From assembly GCA_950022655.1 (NCBI GenBank), contig OX465583.1, positions 15,461,298-15,525,297 of the forward strand: a stretch of DNA of 64,000 nucleotides. The letters run 5' to 3'. Below, in pieces: positions 22,091 through 32,824 of this stretch (positions are counted from its first letter, which is position 1; every line of letters starts with the position of its first letter). The position numbers were made by a program, and so were the translations under genes. The notes below the pieces were generated by a model. That model was not told where the DNA came from and made no database searches. It saw only the letters and a program-made list of their open reading frames with translations. This DNA comes from Alentia gelatinosa. Taxonomy: Eukaryota > Annelida > Polychaeta > Phyllodocida > Polynoidae.

Positions 22091-23454
22091 TAGGGCTCAC
22101 CAGCTCGGTGGTATGGAGAGGTTTAGAGATTTAGACGAAAAAAAGAGAATCTATCCTGTCAGATCTGAGAGAGGATGCAGCATTAAATCGGCACTATTAT
22201 AGATCTGGAGCTCCAATGTAAACAAGTCTGAATGGTATAAAACGTAGCTAGTATTCCTATATGGCCGAACATCCTATATTTATATACCTCTGCTAGGGGT
22301 GCAGTAACTGTATTTTCCATTCCAAAGGTGACGTTTTGAAACCTTCTCTGAAGGTTTTACGCCAAGGTTGGCCACGTGAAGCTATCTAGGACATGAGATC
22401 GAAGCTTAGATGCGTGAAGAAAATATACGAATTGAAGTTACTCTATAAGGGTGGATATGGCTATCCCACCGATCAGAGGTGAACAACCCACCCTCTTCAA
22501 TCAATATTTCAAGGTGTATAGGGAAATAGCTACAAGCTTCAAGTGACGGAATCCCGAAGTTGCTCAGTGAGGATGGCCCAAGTTATTTACCGGGACTTCG
22601 AAATTATTTCACCATTAACCAATTTCCGTCTATAACCATATGAAAAATTCTAATGTAAACAAAGGTAAGGTAGTGTGTCCAAAGGATTCTAATAAGAAAT
22701 GATGAACATAAAGTTATAGTTATATCTAAATACTATGTAAATCATATTTCATATTTAAACTTTTCCATTCTCAGAATTAACTGTATTGCACTGCATATCC
22801 GTTCACGAAGTCCCTCTGCCCTGTGTGTGCTCCTATCCTCATAAATCTAGTTTTAATGATGATCATGTGTAGAACGAACACGCTGGTGACGGTTCCAGTT
22901 CCGGTCTGGTGACCACGTGACTGTTATACACCCAGCTAACAACCCAAACACATTAACACTCAATTGGTGTTGACCGGAAGTCGCGCTTCACTGACCACCC
23001 CCGCCAGATGGCGCCTGTCGTCATGACGGGGATCTCGTCATGACAAGTCGTCATGATGATTTGGGTTTTCCGCCACAGCGAAGGCACGGGTCAAGGGATG
23101 CTACCACGCGTTTATTGTCGTCGTGTAAAGCTGATAAAAACAAGTACATTGCCCAGGAAGTAATCTTATACATGGTCTGTGCATGAATGTCTCGCACTTA
23201 CTAGCCAGCTGTACGGATTCCATCGGTGCATAAACATAAACTAACTATGCTTCGTACTCCGGACCACGTGACTTGTTGTAAGATGGCGTGTTTTTTTACG
23301 ATTTCCAGTGGTATCGTAACAAGGAGACATAGTGAGCGTCTCTGAATTACAGATTTTCCTTGTTTTATTGGTCTGAAACATCCGTTAATATTTCCGACAT
23401 AAAACTACACGGAACAGATTCCACTCAACCACACCAACTATGTCATACTATATC
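22091..23454. other. Unannotated stretch with a TCGTCATGA cluster
   Basis: No gene recognised. Three TCGTCATGA motifs lie at about 23018-23060. A YY1-like TAAGATGGCGTG next to CACGTGAC is near 23265-23290. Confidence 0.3.
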
Positions 23455-23757
23455 TTATCCTACCCCTAATATAAAATCCCATAGGCTTAACATTTGGTTT
23501 CCGTATGCCACGCTGACTGGCATACGGAGTTTTATATGCCACTAGTGGCATACGGCACTGTTATCACGTAATATTCCAAAATCGAGGAGATAGGGTAGGA
23601 TAAAATCAAAACCTGATTCATTTTAATCTTGGCCACCGTATTCCACGACTGGAGTTTGGCAAAGTGACTTCATGAGGCGAAGCCGAGTGAAGTCCGGAGC
23701 CAAAACTCCAGGAGTGGAATGCGGTGGCCAAGATTAAACCTCATCCAGTTTTACGAT
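23455..23757 (-). mobile_element. Two-part palindromic element, copy 1 (GCGAAGC-tipped hairpin)
   Basis: Part one (23455-23602) is a short element with ends TTATCCTACCCC and GGGTAGGATAA. It contains GGTTTCCGTATGCCACG and its near-complement and the ATGCCACTAGTGGCAT palindrome. Part two (23621-23739) is a long hairpin: TTTTAATCTTGGCCACCG, then ATTCCACGACTGGAG, pairing with CTCCAGGAGTGGAAT and CGGTGGCCAAGATTAAA. Its tip is GCGAAGC at 23677-23683. The same two parts in the same relative order occur at 24315-24596 and 27945-28236 in the opposite orientation. Confidence 0.8.
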
Positions 23758-24314
23758 AATATTGAACGATAACCGGTACGATCTTGGTAATTTTGATGTC
23801 TGTGAATGTTAAACACCGAGTACAACGAAGAAATGAAATAGAATATTTTGCTTCCCCTTTTGTTACCTATGTTAGGGGGAGTTATGCCAAATCTGTGGTA
23901 TTGGTATGATACATTTTGTCTCAGAGTGTTCTAGAGGTGCAGACAGCTGACCATGACCAATTACTACAGACTAAAGTATTTCATTGGCCCTCCAGTGGTG
24001 GCCGTATTGAGACGGTAGGAACCCGTTTAACCGACCATTGAGAGTTTCAGGCGTAAGTGCCCTGTATTTGGAAGTTGTTTGCTGAATAGGAAAAACCCAT
24101 TTAAAATTTAAGATTCTGTTCAAATGTAATGTGGTCTCTGACTGGAGTGGTCTGCTTATTAAGATGGTTCGCTGAACGGAATTGTTCTCTATCAGTGTTT
24201 TAATCTTCTACCAAAGTAGATCCATTTCTCGATCTCCAGCGAATAAATGCATCAACATAAACTAAGTTATCTATAAGAATATTTGATAAGTTTGATAATT
24301 GTAATTAATACTAT
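23758..24314. other. Unannotated stretch
   Basis: Contains a diverged copy of the CAGCTGACCATGACCA repeat at 23925-23990; otherwise nothing recognised. Confidence 0.3.
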
Positions 24315-24596
24315 TGTAAAACTGGATGAGTTTTAATTTTGGCCACCATATGCCACGACTGGAGTTTGGCATAGTGACTTCATGAGGCGAAGCCGAGTGA
24401 AGTCCGGGGCCAATACTCCAGGAGTGGCATGCGGTGATCAAGATTAAAACGAATCAGGTTTTGATTTTATCCTACCCGGTCTCCTCGATTTTGGAATATT
24501 ATGTATGCCACTAGTTGCATATAAAACTTGCCAGTCATCGTGGCATACGGAAACTCAATGTTAAGCCTATGGAATATTATATTAGGGGTAGGATAA
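24315..24596 (+). mobile_element. Two-part palindromic element, copy 2
   Basis: Hairpin at 24331-24450 with tip GCGAAGC at 24387-24393, then TTATCCTACCC at 24468 through GGGGTAGGATAA ending 24596. It is more diverged from copies 1 and 3 than they are from each other (for example CCACCATATGCC for CCACCGTATTCC), yet pairing across the stem is largely retained. Confidence 0.8.
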
Positions 24597-24599
24597 ATG

Positions 24600-25507
24600 A
24601 CAAGAAATAGTGCAATCCAAGGTCTGTTCCTCGTCGCGTCACATTCTGGATTCACGATTTATGGTCAACTTCCTCATACCTTATTCGGCTTTGTTTGATT
24701 TGTTCTAGGTTTCTCTTCAAATCCTGAGTAGAATTTGAAATAACATTTTATTCATAACTCATCGTGGGAAGATGTGTCCAGTCCTGCAGGGCCAATCCGC
24801 TCACCCTGTTGGCAGCCCTTGTGACAAGGAGGCCTTTGTGATTCCCAGGTGACGGGTACCGTCACCAATCCATCATCATCACTCACCATAATATCCAACT
24901 TGTTTTATTCACGGTAACAAAATAAATAGTACACCGGACACGCCGTAAGGAACGACCAGCTCACCCTAGTAAGCGACCATATTACATCGGAACAGGATTT
25001 TTATTTCAAGTGTGTTATTTTGTTACATCATGAGTTGTTAGAATAGGGGTGACATTATCATAATCCGCTTTATGTAGTGTTTTACGACTCAGTAATCTGT
25101 GCCTAGCTCACAGATAGCCGTGGATTTGTTTCACCGAGTAGTGGTCAGCATATGGCCTGTTTCTACCAAGGACAAATGTTCTGGTAAATTTGTTGTCCAC
25201 CAGTGACAGATTTCAATTTCAATTTTTGGCACCACTTCCCAACGAATTTGTTGCCGACACATTTAACCTAAGTGGATTTTGCAATTACAGGTCAGAGGTT
25301 TAATAGAAAATCGGTTGGCAATTAGAAACAGAGCAACGATAAACAAAATTCCTCGTTTTTAGCGCTTGTACCACCTTATACTTGTTTGTATATTAGAACA
25401 AGTGGTTCCTGAAAATCGCCGATCATTTTGTCCGCATGTGGAAGCAGGCCTATACTCGCCTCCTGTATCCTGCTGCAGCAAACCCAATCTTCCCTGATTA
25501 GACATCT
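24600..25507. other. Unannotated stretch
   Basis: No recognised gene. A diverged TIR-like GGCCTGTTTCTACCAAGG near 25158 has a partner, AGTAGAAACAGACC, near 25934-25948, so the 25508-25833 MITE may be nested in an older inverted-repeat element. Confidence 0.3.
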
Positions 25508-25833
25508 GGGACCTGTTTCACTAGTTTCGTGACATGTCTGTGACACCATACAGACAGATTGGATTGTCTAGTTTTGTGACAACACAAGTAGCTGCCCTTA
25601 GGAAAAGACAGACCCCAAACATAGGAATTAGACAAATCTACACATCATGGACATGTTTCACTAGTTTTGTGACAAAAGTGAAGACAGACATGAAAAGCGG
25701 CACCAACAGTGCAAGCAAGAACGCACAAAATGAAGTTTAATGTATAGTTCTTATGAAACCGGACACACCATCTAGACACCATCTAGACATGTCACACATC
25801 TAGACATGTCACGAAACTAGTGAAACAGGTCCC
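25508..25833. mobile_element. MITE with GGGACCTGTTTCACTAG ends, copy 1
   Basis: The left end is GGGACCTGTTTCACTAGTTT followed by CGTGACATGTC; the right end is its complement. The interior repeats CTAGTTTTGTGACAA. Copies at 45149-45456 (close) and 46113-46786 (ends conserved, longer and different interior). No coding capacity; the 68-codon frame 25534-25740 is inside it. Confidence 0.85.
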
Positions 25834-27500
25834 TGGACTAGTTTTGAGGTCAGCTGTTTTACAAATCAAACCAGGTTGAGTTTGTCATTGAATAAATAGT
25901 TCACGGACAAAAAATCAGTCTACGGACAAGAAGTCAGTGAGTAGAAACAGACCTTCGCATATCAGGGTGACCAACAAGATGTATTGACTTTTTGAGGCTG
26001 CACCACCTCGGATTTCTAAAAGGAAGGAACAGATCTTGTTAGGTATTTATTGGGGAATGGAGATCATGCAGTCCATTCAAATGTCAGTAATGAAATACAT
26101 ATAAATGCCTTTCCACGTGCACACCAAATGATCTGTGGCCAAAGATACAAACAGGGGGAGTGTGGTGTGAGCATTGAACTCAGAACACAAATTGTAGTGC
26201 TTTTTGAGGGTGGGAAATCGCGCTCATATGCGTCATCTAGAGTTTAGAAAGCTCACACAGGGTTTCAGCTTACTGCAAAGAATCTAACACTTCACTAGCA
26301 ATGTTCCAACTGTAAACGCCTGGTTATATGAGCAGGGGTCCAGTATCAAGTCTTACCATAACCCCTGCCCACTACTGACTTGGTTCCTTTTAATAGAACT
26401 TTCATGGCTGAGTGACCTTGTGATGGTGTGTGCGCTGCCTTGTAGCAAATCAACAGAAATTACATATTGAGTGGCATAGTTGACCAATTAGCCAGAGAAA
26501 TAGGGCAGTTGACCAAGACCCTCAATGAAAAATTCAGTCACAACTGTGACAAGTCAGGGTGATGAGTTGAATGGGATACTTAGATCCATATATGACTTGA
26601 TTAAGAAACATTTTCAATGTATTAAGATACAACTATTTGGATTAAATAATCAGTTGCCATCTGTTGGCACATGTAGATTTCTATAACATGATAAATATTC
26701 CTGTTGGACATACTTGAGAACACCTATCAAATTCATTCTCTGAGTTTATTGAAACATTCTTACTTTTATTTAATGAAATGATTTAGGTATACCGCGCTCT
26801 TCCATTATAAATGGAAACAATATTTGCTCCTAGTTTAATTTGTTCCTCTCTTTTCACTTAGCCACTTGGAGGTGACGCAAAACAAAACGTGAAATAAGCG
26901 AAACTTACATCGGACTCTGACAAATTATCTTATGGTTCCACTTATTCATTAGTTCATCAATGAACTGTTTTTTGTAATTCTCGAAACCTTTCCCAATATC
27001 TTCCCTTTAAAACGGAGCCTATAGAACCCACACCCAGTAAACAAGAAAAACGCGCAAATAAAAAACTTGCAGATTTCTGAGAGAAAAAGAGTGGATTTCC
27101 GGTGGCCGACAAATTTATCGGGGCCAGAAATCTGCCAATGGAAACAGACCTTATGACACAGAGAGTGGGTATGAACAAACAGGCTCCATGTGCACAGACA
27201 GGAAAACATCGACCAGCCACAGCATGCACCCTCCGCCGCCTCCCTCCGCACCGCGTTGCCGGTCTATCAATCAATGCGCGACCTCCGCCCGGCGGACTAT
27301 TTTCTGCGCGTAGTAATTCTGAGCACTGTGACAGAAAGTTGTACCCTGACTCTGACCTTGAGGTCTGCGACAAGCTACTTCGTTAAATATTCATGTCCAG
27401 TTGGGTCTGCAACTTCCTACCAATTGAAAATTTGATTCGGTATAATGGGAGTTCTGTGAGAGGTCCAGCTTTCGGCTGTTACTAGTTCCATCTATACACT
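25834..27500. other. Unannotated stretch
   Basis: No gene recognised. Overlapping frames near 26949-27435 have no known motif; GTGGCCGACAAATTTATCGG and CCAATGGAAACAGACCTTA near 27100-27155 look like an end of the AAGCCCGTTTCCATTGG repeat family. Confidence 0.3.
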
Positions 27501-27502
27501 AA

Positions 27503-27784
27503 GGCCTGGCGTCCACCTACTACGATAGAAATTTAAACCTACCGATATGGCACCGATACAAAAAGCAAATATCGGAGACATATTGGGAAGATGCAAAATC
27601 GTAGACAAATGTCTAGACATACCAATCCACCATGCATCTTAATTGGGGGTTTTCGGTGCCTAATAGTAGAAACGTGGTCAACTGCCCCGATATTAGGTGA
27701 TCTTCCGACGCGATTTTGATTTTCTATCGGGAGGTGCATCGTAGACCATATCGGTGCCATATCGTAGTAGGTGGACGCCGGGCC
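27503..27784. mobile_element. PIF/Harbinger-like MITE, copy 2 (TAA duplication)
   Basis: 282 bp, GGCCTGGCGTCCACCTACT at the left, complementary at the right; TAA at 27500-27502 and 27785-27787. The same length as copy 1, with clear interior similarity. Confidence 0.88.
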
Positions 27785-27944
27785 TAAGTTATCACTACAG
27801 ACCCTTTATCTTCAATCTAATACAAAGTGTACATAGACAGTGCATAGCGAGTGTATTAACATAACCGGCTCAATAGGACATATTGCATGTGTAAGGTTGC
27901 GATAGAGTGTACATCTTGAAAAATAGTGCGTATGGAATATTAGC

Positions 27945-28236
27945 GCATGAGGTTTAATCTTGGCCACCGTATTCCACGACTGAAGTTTGGCAAAGTGACT
28001 TCATGAGGCGAAGCCGAGTGAAGTCCGGAGCCAAAACTTCAGGAGTGGAATGCGGTGGCCAAGATTAAAACGAATCAGGTTTTGATTTTATCCTACCCTA
28101 TCTCCTCGATTTTGGAATATTACCTGATAACAATGCTGTATGCCACTAGTGGCATATAAAACTCCGTATGCCAGTCAGCGTGGCATACGGAAACCCAATG
28201 TTAAGCCTATGGGATTTTATATTAGGGGTAGGATAA
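27945..28236 (+). mobile_element. Two-part palindromic element, copy 3
   Basis: Hairpin 27953-28070 with tip GCGAAGC at 28018-28024, then TTATCCTACCC at 28088 to GGGGTAGGATAA ending 28236. Very similar to copy 1, in the opposite orientation. Confidence 0.82.
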
Positions 28237-28435
28237 TACAATAGAGGCTAGTTTCAGACAAAAGCAGTCATGTGCTCTCGGGTTTGACACTACGCAATTT
28301 ATCCGCACATGCCTTCGGATATTACTATCAACTCAACGGAACATATACGGCCTCTTGTAAATACATGCATGCACAATTAGTACCTATCCAGAAAGAGTAT
28401 GAAATAAATACCCACCGTAGACAGAACGGCACAGT

Positions 28436-28680
28436 AGTCACTTAGTATGAGTCAGTCAGCATGGGTCAGTCAACATGGGTCACTCAGTAAGGGTCTGTCG
28501 GTATGGGTTACTCAGTATGGGTCACTCAGTATAGGGCTCATACCAACTGACCCATCCTGACTAGGCAATATCAACTAACTGACCCATACCAACATACCCG
28601 TATTGAGTGACCCATACCATCTGACATATTATGGTCGCTCAGTATGGGTTATTCAGTATGGGTCACTCTATAGTTATAGT
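28436..28680. repeat. TCAGTATGGGTCACTCAG array, left block
   Basis: Imperfect tandem copies of GGGTCAGTCAGTAT/GGGTCACTCAGTAT, including inverted copies (ACTGACCCATACC), so the block can fold on itself. A matching block lies at 34490-34740 on the far side of the YR retrotransposon. Confidence 0.75.
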
Positions 28681-28802
28681 GCCATAGTAACAGATCCAAC
28701 ATGTAACATAACGTACACAACGTCTTTGGGGCAGTGTTTTGTCGAGTGAGTGGTGGTCTATGCGCGATTGAGATAAATTCTGACTGTTGTAACACATTGT
28801 AA

Positions 28803-28862
28803 GGTATATAATAATGGAATTACCGCTCGTGTATGGGCGCCGTACTCACGTACTCGATGCTC
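28803..28862. repeat. Left arm of an inverted-repeat element split by the YR retrotransposon
   Basis: AATTACCGCTCGTGTATGGG and GCGCCGTAC (about 28817-28846) are complementary to GTACGGCGCCTATACACGAG and CGGTAACATAGTAATT (34444-34480). The arms are now about 5.6 kb apart, with the retrotransposon and a MITE half between them. Confidence 0.65.
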
Positions 28863-29179
28863 ATTACCCCTTTACCCGCAACACAAAAGTATAAAGCAGA
28901 AGTTGGGCAAATAAAATTTATTTTAATTTTATGAGCGAAGATAGAAGATATTAATACGTGATAGTAATATCTTAAAGATAACAAGATACATATGGAAGAT
29001 ATGTTATGTTATATGATAACATATTGGTAGATATGATACATATATGGTAATATGGTATATGTTATACGTGATAAGGTATAATGTATTACATATGTTGATA
29101 TGTAATAGTATAATACATATGGATATACATGTATAAAGTATAATGGTATATATGAATATACAGTGTGTATAAAAACGCC
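28862..29179. repeat. Split direct repeat A1
   Basis: 318 bp starting CATTACCCCTTTACCCGC and ending AAAAACGCC. AT-rich with many TATATG/CATATA palindromic steps. Matches 29406-29723 throughout, as far as reading can tell. Confidence 0.93.
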
Positions 29180-29214
29180 CTACGAGAGTAGGAAGATATA
29201 GGAGAGGGTGGGTG

Positions 29215-29405
29215 GGAGAAAATTGGAGAGCGTCTGAACGTAGTGAAGCGCGTGAAGAGAGTGAGAGAGAGTGTGAGAGCGTGCTTCACCACGTGACCTA
29301 ATAGTTCACGTGATTCGCACGAGGGGGCGCGCAGGGAGCGCGAGTACAGAGGGAGTGCGCTAGGTGGAGCAATGACCGCCCCTGACCCTACGGCCATGGG
29401 CTACC
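29215..29405. repeat. Split direct repeat B1
   Basis: 191 bp from GGAGAAAATTGGAGAGCG to GGCCATGGGCTACC, abutting A2 directly. Matches 34093-34283. Contains CACGTGACCTAATAGTTCACGTG. The B1/A2 junction is the probable circle-junction-like site at which the recombinase acts (inference from known PAT/Ngaro models). Confidence 0.93.
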
Positions 29406-29723
29406 CATTACCCCTTTACCCGCAACACAAAAGTATAAAGCAGAAGTTGGGCAAATAAAATTTATTTTAATTTTATGAGCGAAGATAGAAGATATTAATA
29501 CGTGATAGTAATATCTTAAAGATAACAAGATACATATGGAAGATATGTTATGTTATATGATAACATATTGGTAGATATGATACATATATGGTAATATGGT
29601 ATATGTTATACGTGATAAGGTATAATGTATTACATATGTTGATATGTAATAGTATAATACATATGGATATACATGTATAAAGTATAATGGTATATATGAA
29701 TATACAGTGTGTATAAAAACGCC
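29406..29723. repeat. Split direct repeat A2
   Basis: Second copy of A, immediately after B1. Beyond it the sequence AAAAATCCATG begins the internal region and differs from the 35 bp following A1. Confidence 0.93.
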
Positions 29724-29788
29724 AAAAATCCATGAAAAAGTGGCGTGGAGGGTGGGAAAAGGTTCGAGTCACTTGTTAATTGACTTTA

Positions 29789-30772
29789 TCAGAGAGTCGT
29801 TAACCTGAGTGGCACTCGACACTCGGATGTAGCTCCTGTACACCACCCCCCGTATCTCTGGATGGAGAGTTCGGGGACCCCGGCCTGGAAGGCCTGAGTG
29901 GCCGCGGCCTTTCTCAGGCTGTGCAACGTGTACGTTTTCGCCGGGATCCCCACCAGAGCCGTAAGTCTGTCCCATTCCCTCGTCAGCGACCTGGTCGTTA
30001 TCGGTGACCGATCAGCGTTCATCAGGAACGGGTCTCGGTCGCTAGACGTGGGAACGGCCGCGATCATCTCTCGCACGGCTTGCATAGGGCACGACCTCCG
30101 GTCGGGAGAGGGCTGGAGAGCCACGTGCTTCTCCTCTCCAACACACTGGAGGTTCTTTGCCGCTTTTACCCTGACGGTGACGTGAGTTGACGTGACTTTC
30201 ACGTCCCCGCGAGTTAAGTGCCTGTCCGGATCGAATCCTCGGACGGATGGTGGGGCGACCTCGCTCTGCCGCAGGGCCGCGAAGAACATCAGCAGGCAGG
30301 CCGCCCTGGTGGCCCGGTCGAGGGGCGTGGCCGTTAGTCCACCGAGGACGCTCCTGAGGGCCTGCATCGGGATGGGCGGTTTGATGTTCGGCGTGTAGGA
30401 CTTGTCCCTCTTCATTGCGTCGATGGCCCTCTTTACTCGCGCGTCCTCGGTCGCCGCGACGTTGCCCCCGGACAGGCGCAGGTGCGACCGTAGGTGCGAC
30501 AAGTGGTTGGCCACGGTCGCGGGCGAGGGGGCGTGGTCCCGGACGTACTCCAGATACGACGTGACGAGGCTGACCGACGGCTGCTGCGGGTCCGTACCCG
30601 TCCTCCGGCAGAATGCGATGTAGGTCGATACGGCGCTTCGCTGGTTCGCGACCGTGCCGGGGGCACGCGCCGCGGCTTGCCGCACAGATGCCCTCTGCTG
30701 GAGACAACGTAGCGCCGGATCTGCAGGAGAGCCGGAGGACAGGCACAAATGAGGCGTGGTTACAAGGCACAA
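29789..30772 (-). CDS. Tyrosine recombinase of the Ngaro-like element, frameshifted before the catalytic Tyr
   Basis: A 327-codon frame. N-terminal core-binding region with ANQRSAVSTYIAFC (about 42-55) and ATVANHLSHLRSHL (about 85-98). Catalytic domain with box I Arg in ALRQSEV (R168), the H-x-x-R box HSLRK (H284, R287) and GGW (308-310). The nucleophilic Tyr expected shortly after GGW is missing from this frame: it runs CTGATSECRV and stops. The neighbouring frame reads SYIRVSSATQ past that point and continues to a stop near 29769. The switch coincides with a six-C run at 29846-29851, so a one-base indel there, or a sequencing error, is likely. The product would cut and rejoin the circular cDNA into the genome. 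The frame overlaps the RT ORF by about 730 nt in a different phase. Confidence 0.88.
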   Translation of the reverse strand: MCLVTTPHLCLSSGSPADPALRCLQQRASVRQAAARAPGTVANQRSAVSTYIAFCRRTGTDPQQPSVSLVTSYLEYVRDHAPSPATVANHLSHLRSHLRLSGGNVAATEDARVKRAIDAMKRDKSYTPNIKPPIPMQALRSVLGGLTATPLDRATRAACLLMFFAALRQSEVAPPSVRGFDPDRHLTRGDVKVTSTHVTVRVKAAKNLQCVGEEKHVALQPSPDRRSCPMQAVREMIAAVPTSSDRDPFLMNADRSPITTRSLTREWDRLTALVGIPAKTYTLHSLRKAAATQAFQAGVPELSIQRYGGWCTGATSECRVPLRLTTL

Positions 30773-32678
30773 CAGTCATGAGATTATGAAATGACAGGTA
30801 ACGTTCAGCTCTAGCATTGTCTCTGGAGGTGAGGTGCGACCGGCTGAGGGCGTCCGCGACCGAGTTGAGGACCCCCGGGATGTGGGTGTACAGGAGGTCC
30901 ACCTGTAATTTCGCCTGTACCATCCAGGCCTGGCGCGCGCACTCGGCGAGGACCCGGTTGCGTGCCCGCCCCGACGTGAGTGCCTGGACAGTCCCCATAT
31001 TGTCGCAGAACACCTCCACCCTCGTGCCTCGGTCACGGTCCGTGAGGAACGTGTTGAGGGCGTAGATGGTATTGAGGGCCTCGAGCTCCGAGATACACTC
31101 CACCGGGTCCCCGACCGGGCAGACCTGACCGGAGTACGCCAGGCGGCCGTCCGTGCCCCCCACGCCGGTGAGGCAGGCGTCCACGGTGATACATTTCGTC
31201 GGGGGGCCCCTGGGGATCAAGGCACGCCCATTCCACCCGTCAGCGAATCTGGAGAACCAGTCGAGGTCCTGCCGCATGTCCGACGAGATGTTGATGTAGA
31301 ATCCGGACATGCCTCGCAGGGCCTCGAGGAGCTTGCTGACGAATGCCCTTGCTGGCCGGATGCACTTTGCGACGAGTAGTATTTTTCCCAGTATCGACTG
31401 GAGCTGCCGCTTCGTGAGTGACCGCTTCCGGGAGACGGCCGCGACGTGTTGCCGCACGTCCTGCAGTTTGTCCTCCGGGATCGATAGCGTCATCTTCGCG
31501 GCATCGATGTCGATCCCTAGCCAGCGGACCACCTGCGACGGTTCCTGAGCTTTGTCCCGGGCCTCGGGGAGACCCAGCTCGCGGAAGAGCTCCCGGGCGG
31601 TCGCGAAGTCCGCCGCGGCTTTCTCCTTCGACGGCGATATGATGATCAGGTCGTCGAGATACATCGCTCCCTCGACCCCCTTGCCGGCCAGAATCTCTAC
31701 TATGGTATCCGCTACGCACTGCATGTGGTACGAGGACGCGCGGGCACCAAACGGCATGGCCGTATCACAATAGTACCCGCCGTCCCACATGAAGCATAGG
31801 AGGGGCCAGTCCAGGGGGTCGCAGCGAAAGTTCTTGTATGCCCTCGCGATGTCGATCGAGGCCATATAGGCCCCGGGGCCCGATCTCAGGAGGCGGGAGA
31901 CGAACCCGTCGATGGTAGGGAGGCTGTGCTCCCTCTCCTCCCCGTAGACCGAGTTCTTCATCACGAAGGCATTGACGCTCTGTTGCCGCGGGAACGTCAT
32001 GTCCGTTATTACTCTCCGGGCCTCGGAGTACCGCTTCTCCCGCGACATCAGGGGAGACACGTGGCACCACGGGCTGAACGGGGCGTCGGAGAACGGGCCG
32101 AGCAGATTGGAGAACGACAGCTCCTTTTTCACAAACTGCCCTACCTCGGTCGGATACCCGGTGGCACTAGGGTGGTTAGGCACCCCTCTGGTATCCGTCG
32201 TGGGACCGAGGTATCCCAGGGGGAAGCCGTATCGTATGAAGCCCAGCAGCTCCTGCTTCCCCCGCATGCCCGTGAGGTATTTCTCCCACGCCCGCAACCG
32301 TAGGTCCGTGGGGAGAGTAATCTTGCTGCACATCGCGTTGGGCAGGCCCGAGGCCCGCACTGCCTCGTAGATGTGGCCGTGCGCCGGCGGGGCGCCGTCC
32401 TGCATCCGGGGCCATTCCGCGTGCCGATGTGCCCTGAACGCCTCCGGGTCCGTACGAGTCCCGGCGGCAATAATCCCGGTCCGACACACTTCCTCGAGCT
32501 TAGCGAAGTCCGGGGGCGCGCACGGAGGGGCTCCGTCCTCGGTCCCGTGGCCGGTCGTGCCCGGGTGGGGGACGCCCACCGGCACGGCCACGTGGTCCTG
32601 CGGAGTCGTGTTGTTATTGTTGTTGTGTATTGCCCGCCCGTCACGTGGGGGGCCGACCGGGAGTCGGCCGCTGACCAC
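30042..32678 (-). CDS. Reverse transcriptase-RNase H ORF of the Ngaro-like element
   Basis: An 878-codon frame. RT motifs: RRVITDMTFPRQQSVN (about 221-236), first catalytic Asp in SIDIARAY (about 274-281), FGARAS (310-315), YLDD (340-343) and WLGIDID (386-392). RNase H: Asp in TVDACLTG (D500), Glu in SELEALN (about 530-536), Asp in FCDNMGT (D559) and VADALSRS (D609). All catalytic acidic residues are present. After about residue 636 the frame enters the YR gene out of phase and its sequence becomes low-complexity, so the biological C-terminus is probably near 30776. YR is likely reached by frameshift or by independent initiation. Upstream gag ends about 150 nt before this ORF. An Asn run (NNNNN) lies near residues 19-23. 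Confidence 0.92.
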   Translation of the reverse strand: MVSGRLPVGPPRDGRAIHNNNNNTTPQDHVAVPVGVPHPGTTGHGTEDGAPPCAPPDFAKLEEVCRTGIIAAGTRTDPEAFRAHRHAEWPRMQDGAPPAHGHIYEAVRASGLPNAMCSKITLPTDLRLRAWEKYLTGMRGKQELLGFIRYGFPLGYLGPTTDTRGVPNHPSATGYPTEVGQFVKKELSFSNLLGPFSDAPFSPWCHVSPLMSREKRYSEARRVITDMTFPRQQSVNAFVMKNSVYGEEREHSLPTIDGFVSRLLRSGPGAYMASIDIARAYKNFRCDPLDWPLLCFMWDGGYYCDTAMPFGARASSYHMQCVADTIVEILAGKGVEGAMYLDDLIIISPSKEKAAADFATARELFRELGLPEARDKAQEPSQVVRWLGIDIDAAKMTLSIPEDKLQDVRQHVAAVSRKRSLTKRQLQSILGKILLVAKCIRPARAFVSKLLEALRGMSGFYINISSDMRQDLDWFSRFADGWNGRALIPRGPPTKCITVDACLTGVGGTDGRLAYSGQVCPVGDPVECISELEALNTIYALNTFLTDRDRGTRVEVFCDNMGTVQALTSGRARNRVLAECARQAWMVQAKLQVDLLYTHIPGVLNSVADALSRSHLTSRDNARAERYLSFHNLMTVVPCNHASFVPVLRLSCRSGATLSPAEGICAASRGACPRHGREPAKRRIDLHRILPEDGYGPAAAVGQPRHVVSGVRPGPRPLARDRGQPLVAPTVAPAPVRGQRRGDRGRASKEGHRRNEEGQVLHAEHQTAHPDAGPQERPRWTNGHAPRPGHQGGLPADVLRGPAAERGRPTIRPRIRSGQALNSRGRESHVNSRHRQGKSGKEPPVCWRGEARGSPALSRPEVVPYASRARDDRGRSHV

Positions 32679-32824
32679 CTGTGCCCACGTGGCCGTTGGC
32701 GGTTTCCTGTCCCGTGTTGTTTCAGCACTGGACGTCTCTGTGATCTCACGTGCCGCGTACCCTATGACCCCGGGAGCCCGGGTGGGGGGTGCACGTGAAC
32801 ATCCTGTAGTCGGGTGCGCTCCGG

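Noticed and set aside
31033..32749. Multiple long plus- and minus-strand frames across the RT region
   Set aside because: Shadow frames of the GC-rich RT gene; only the 30042-32678 frame carries RT and RNase H motifs.
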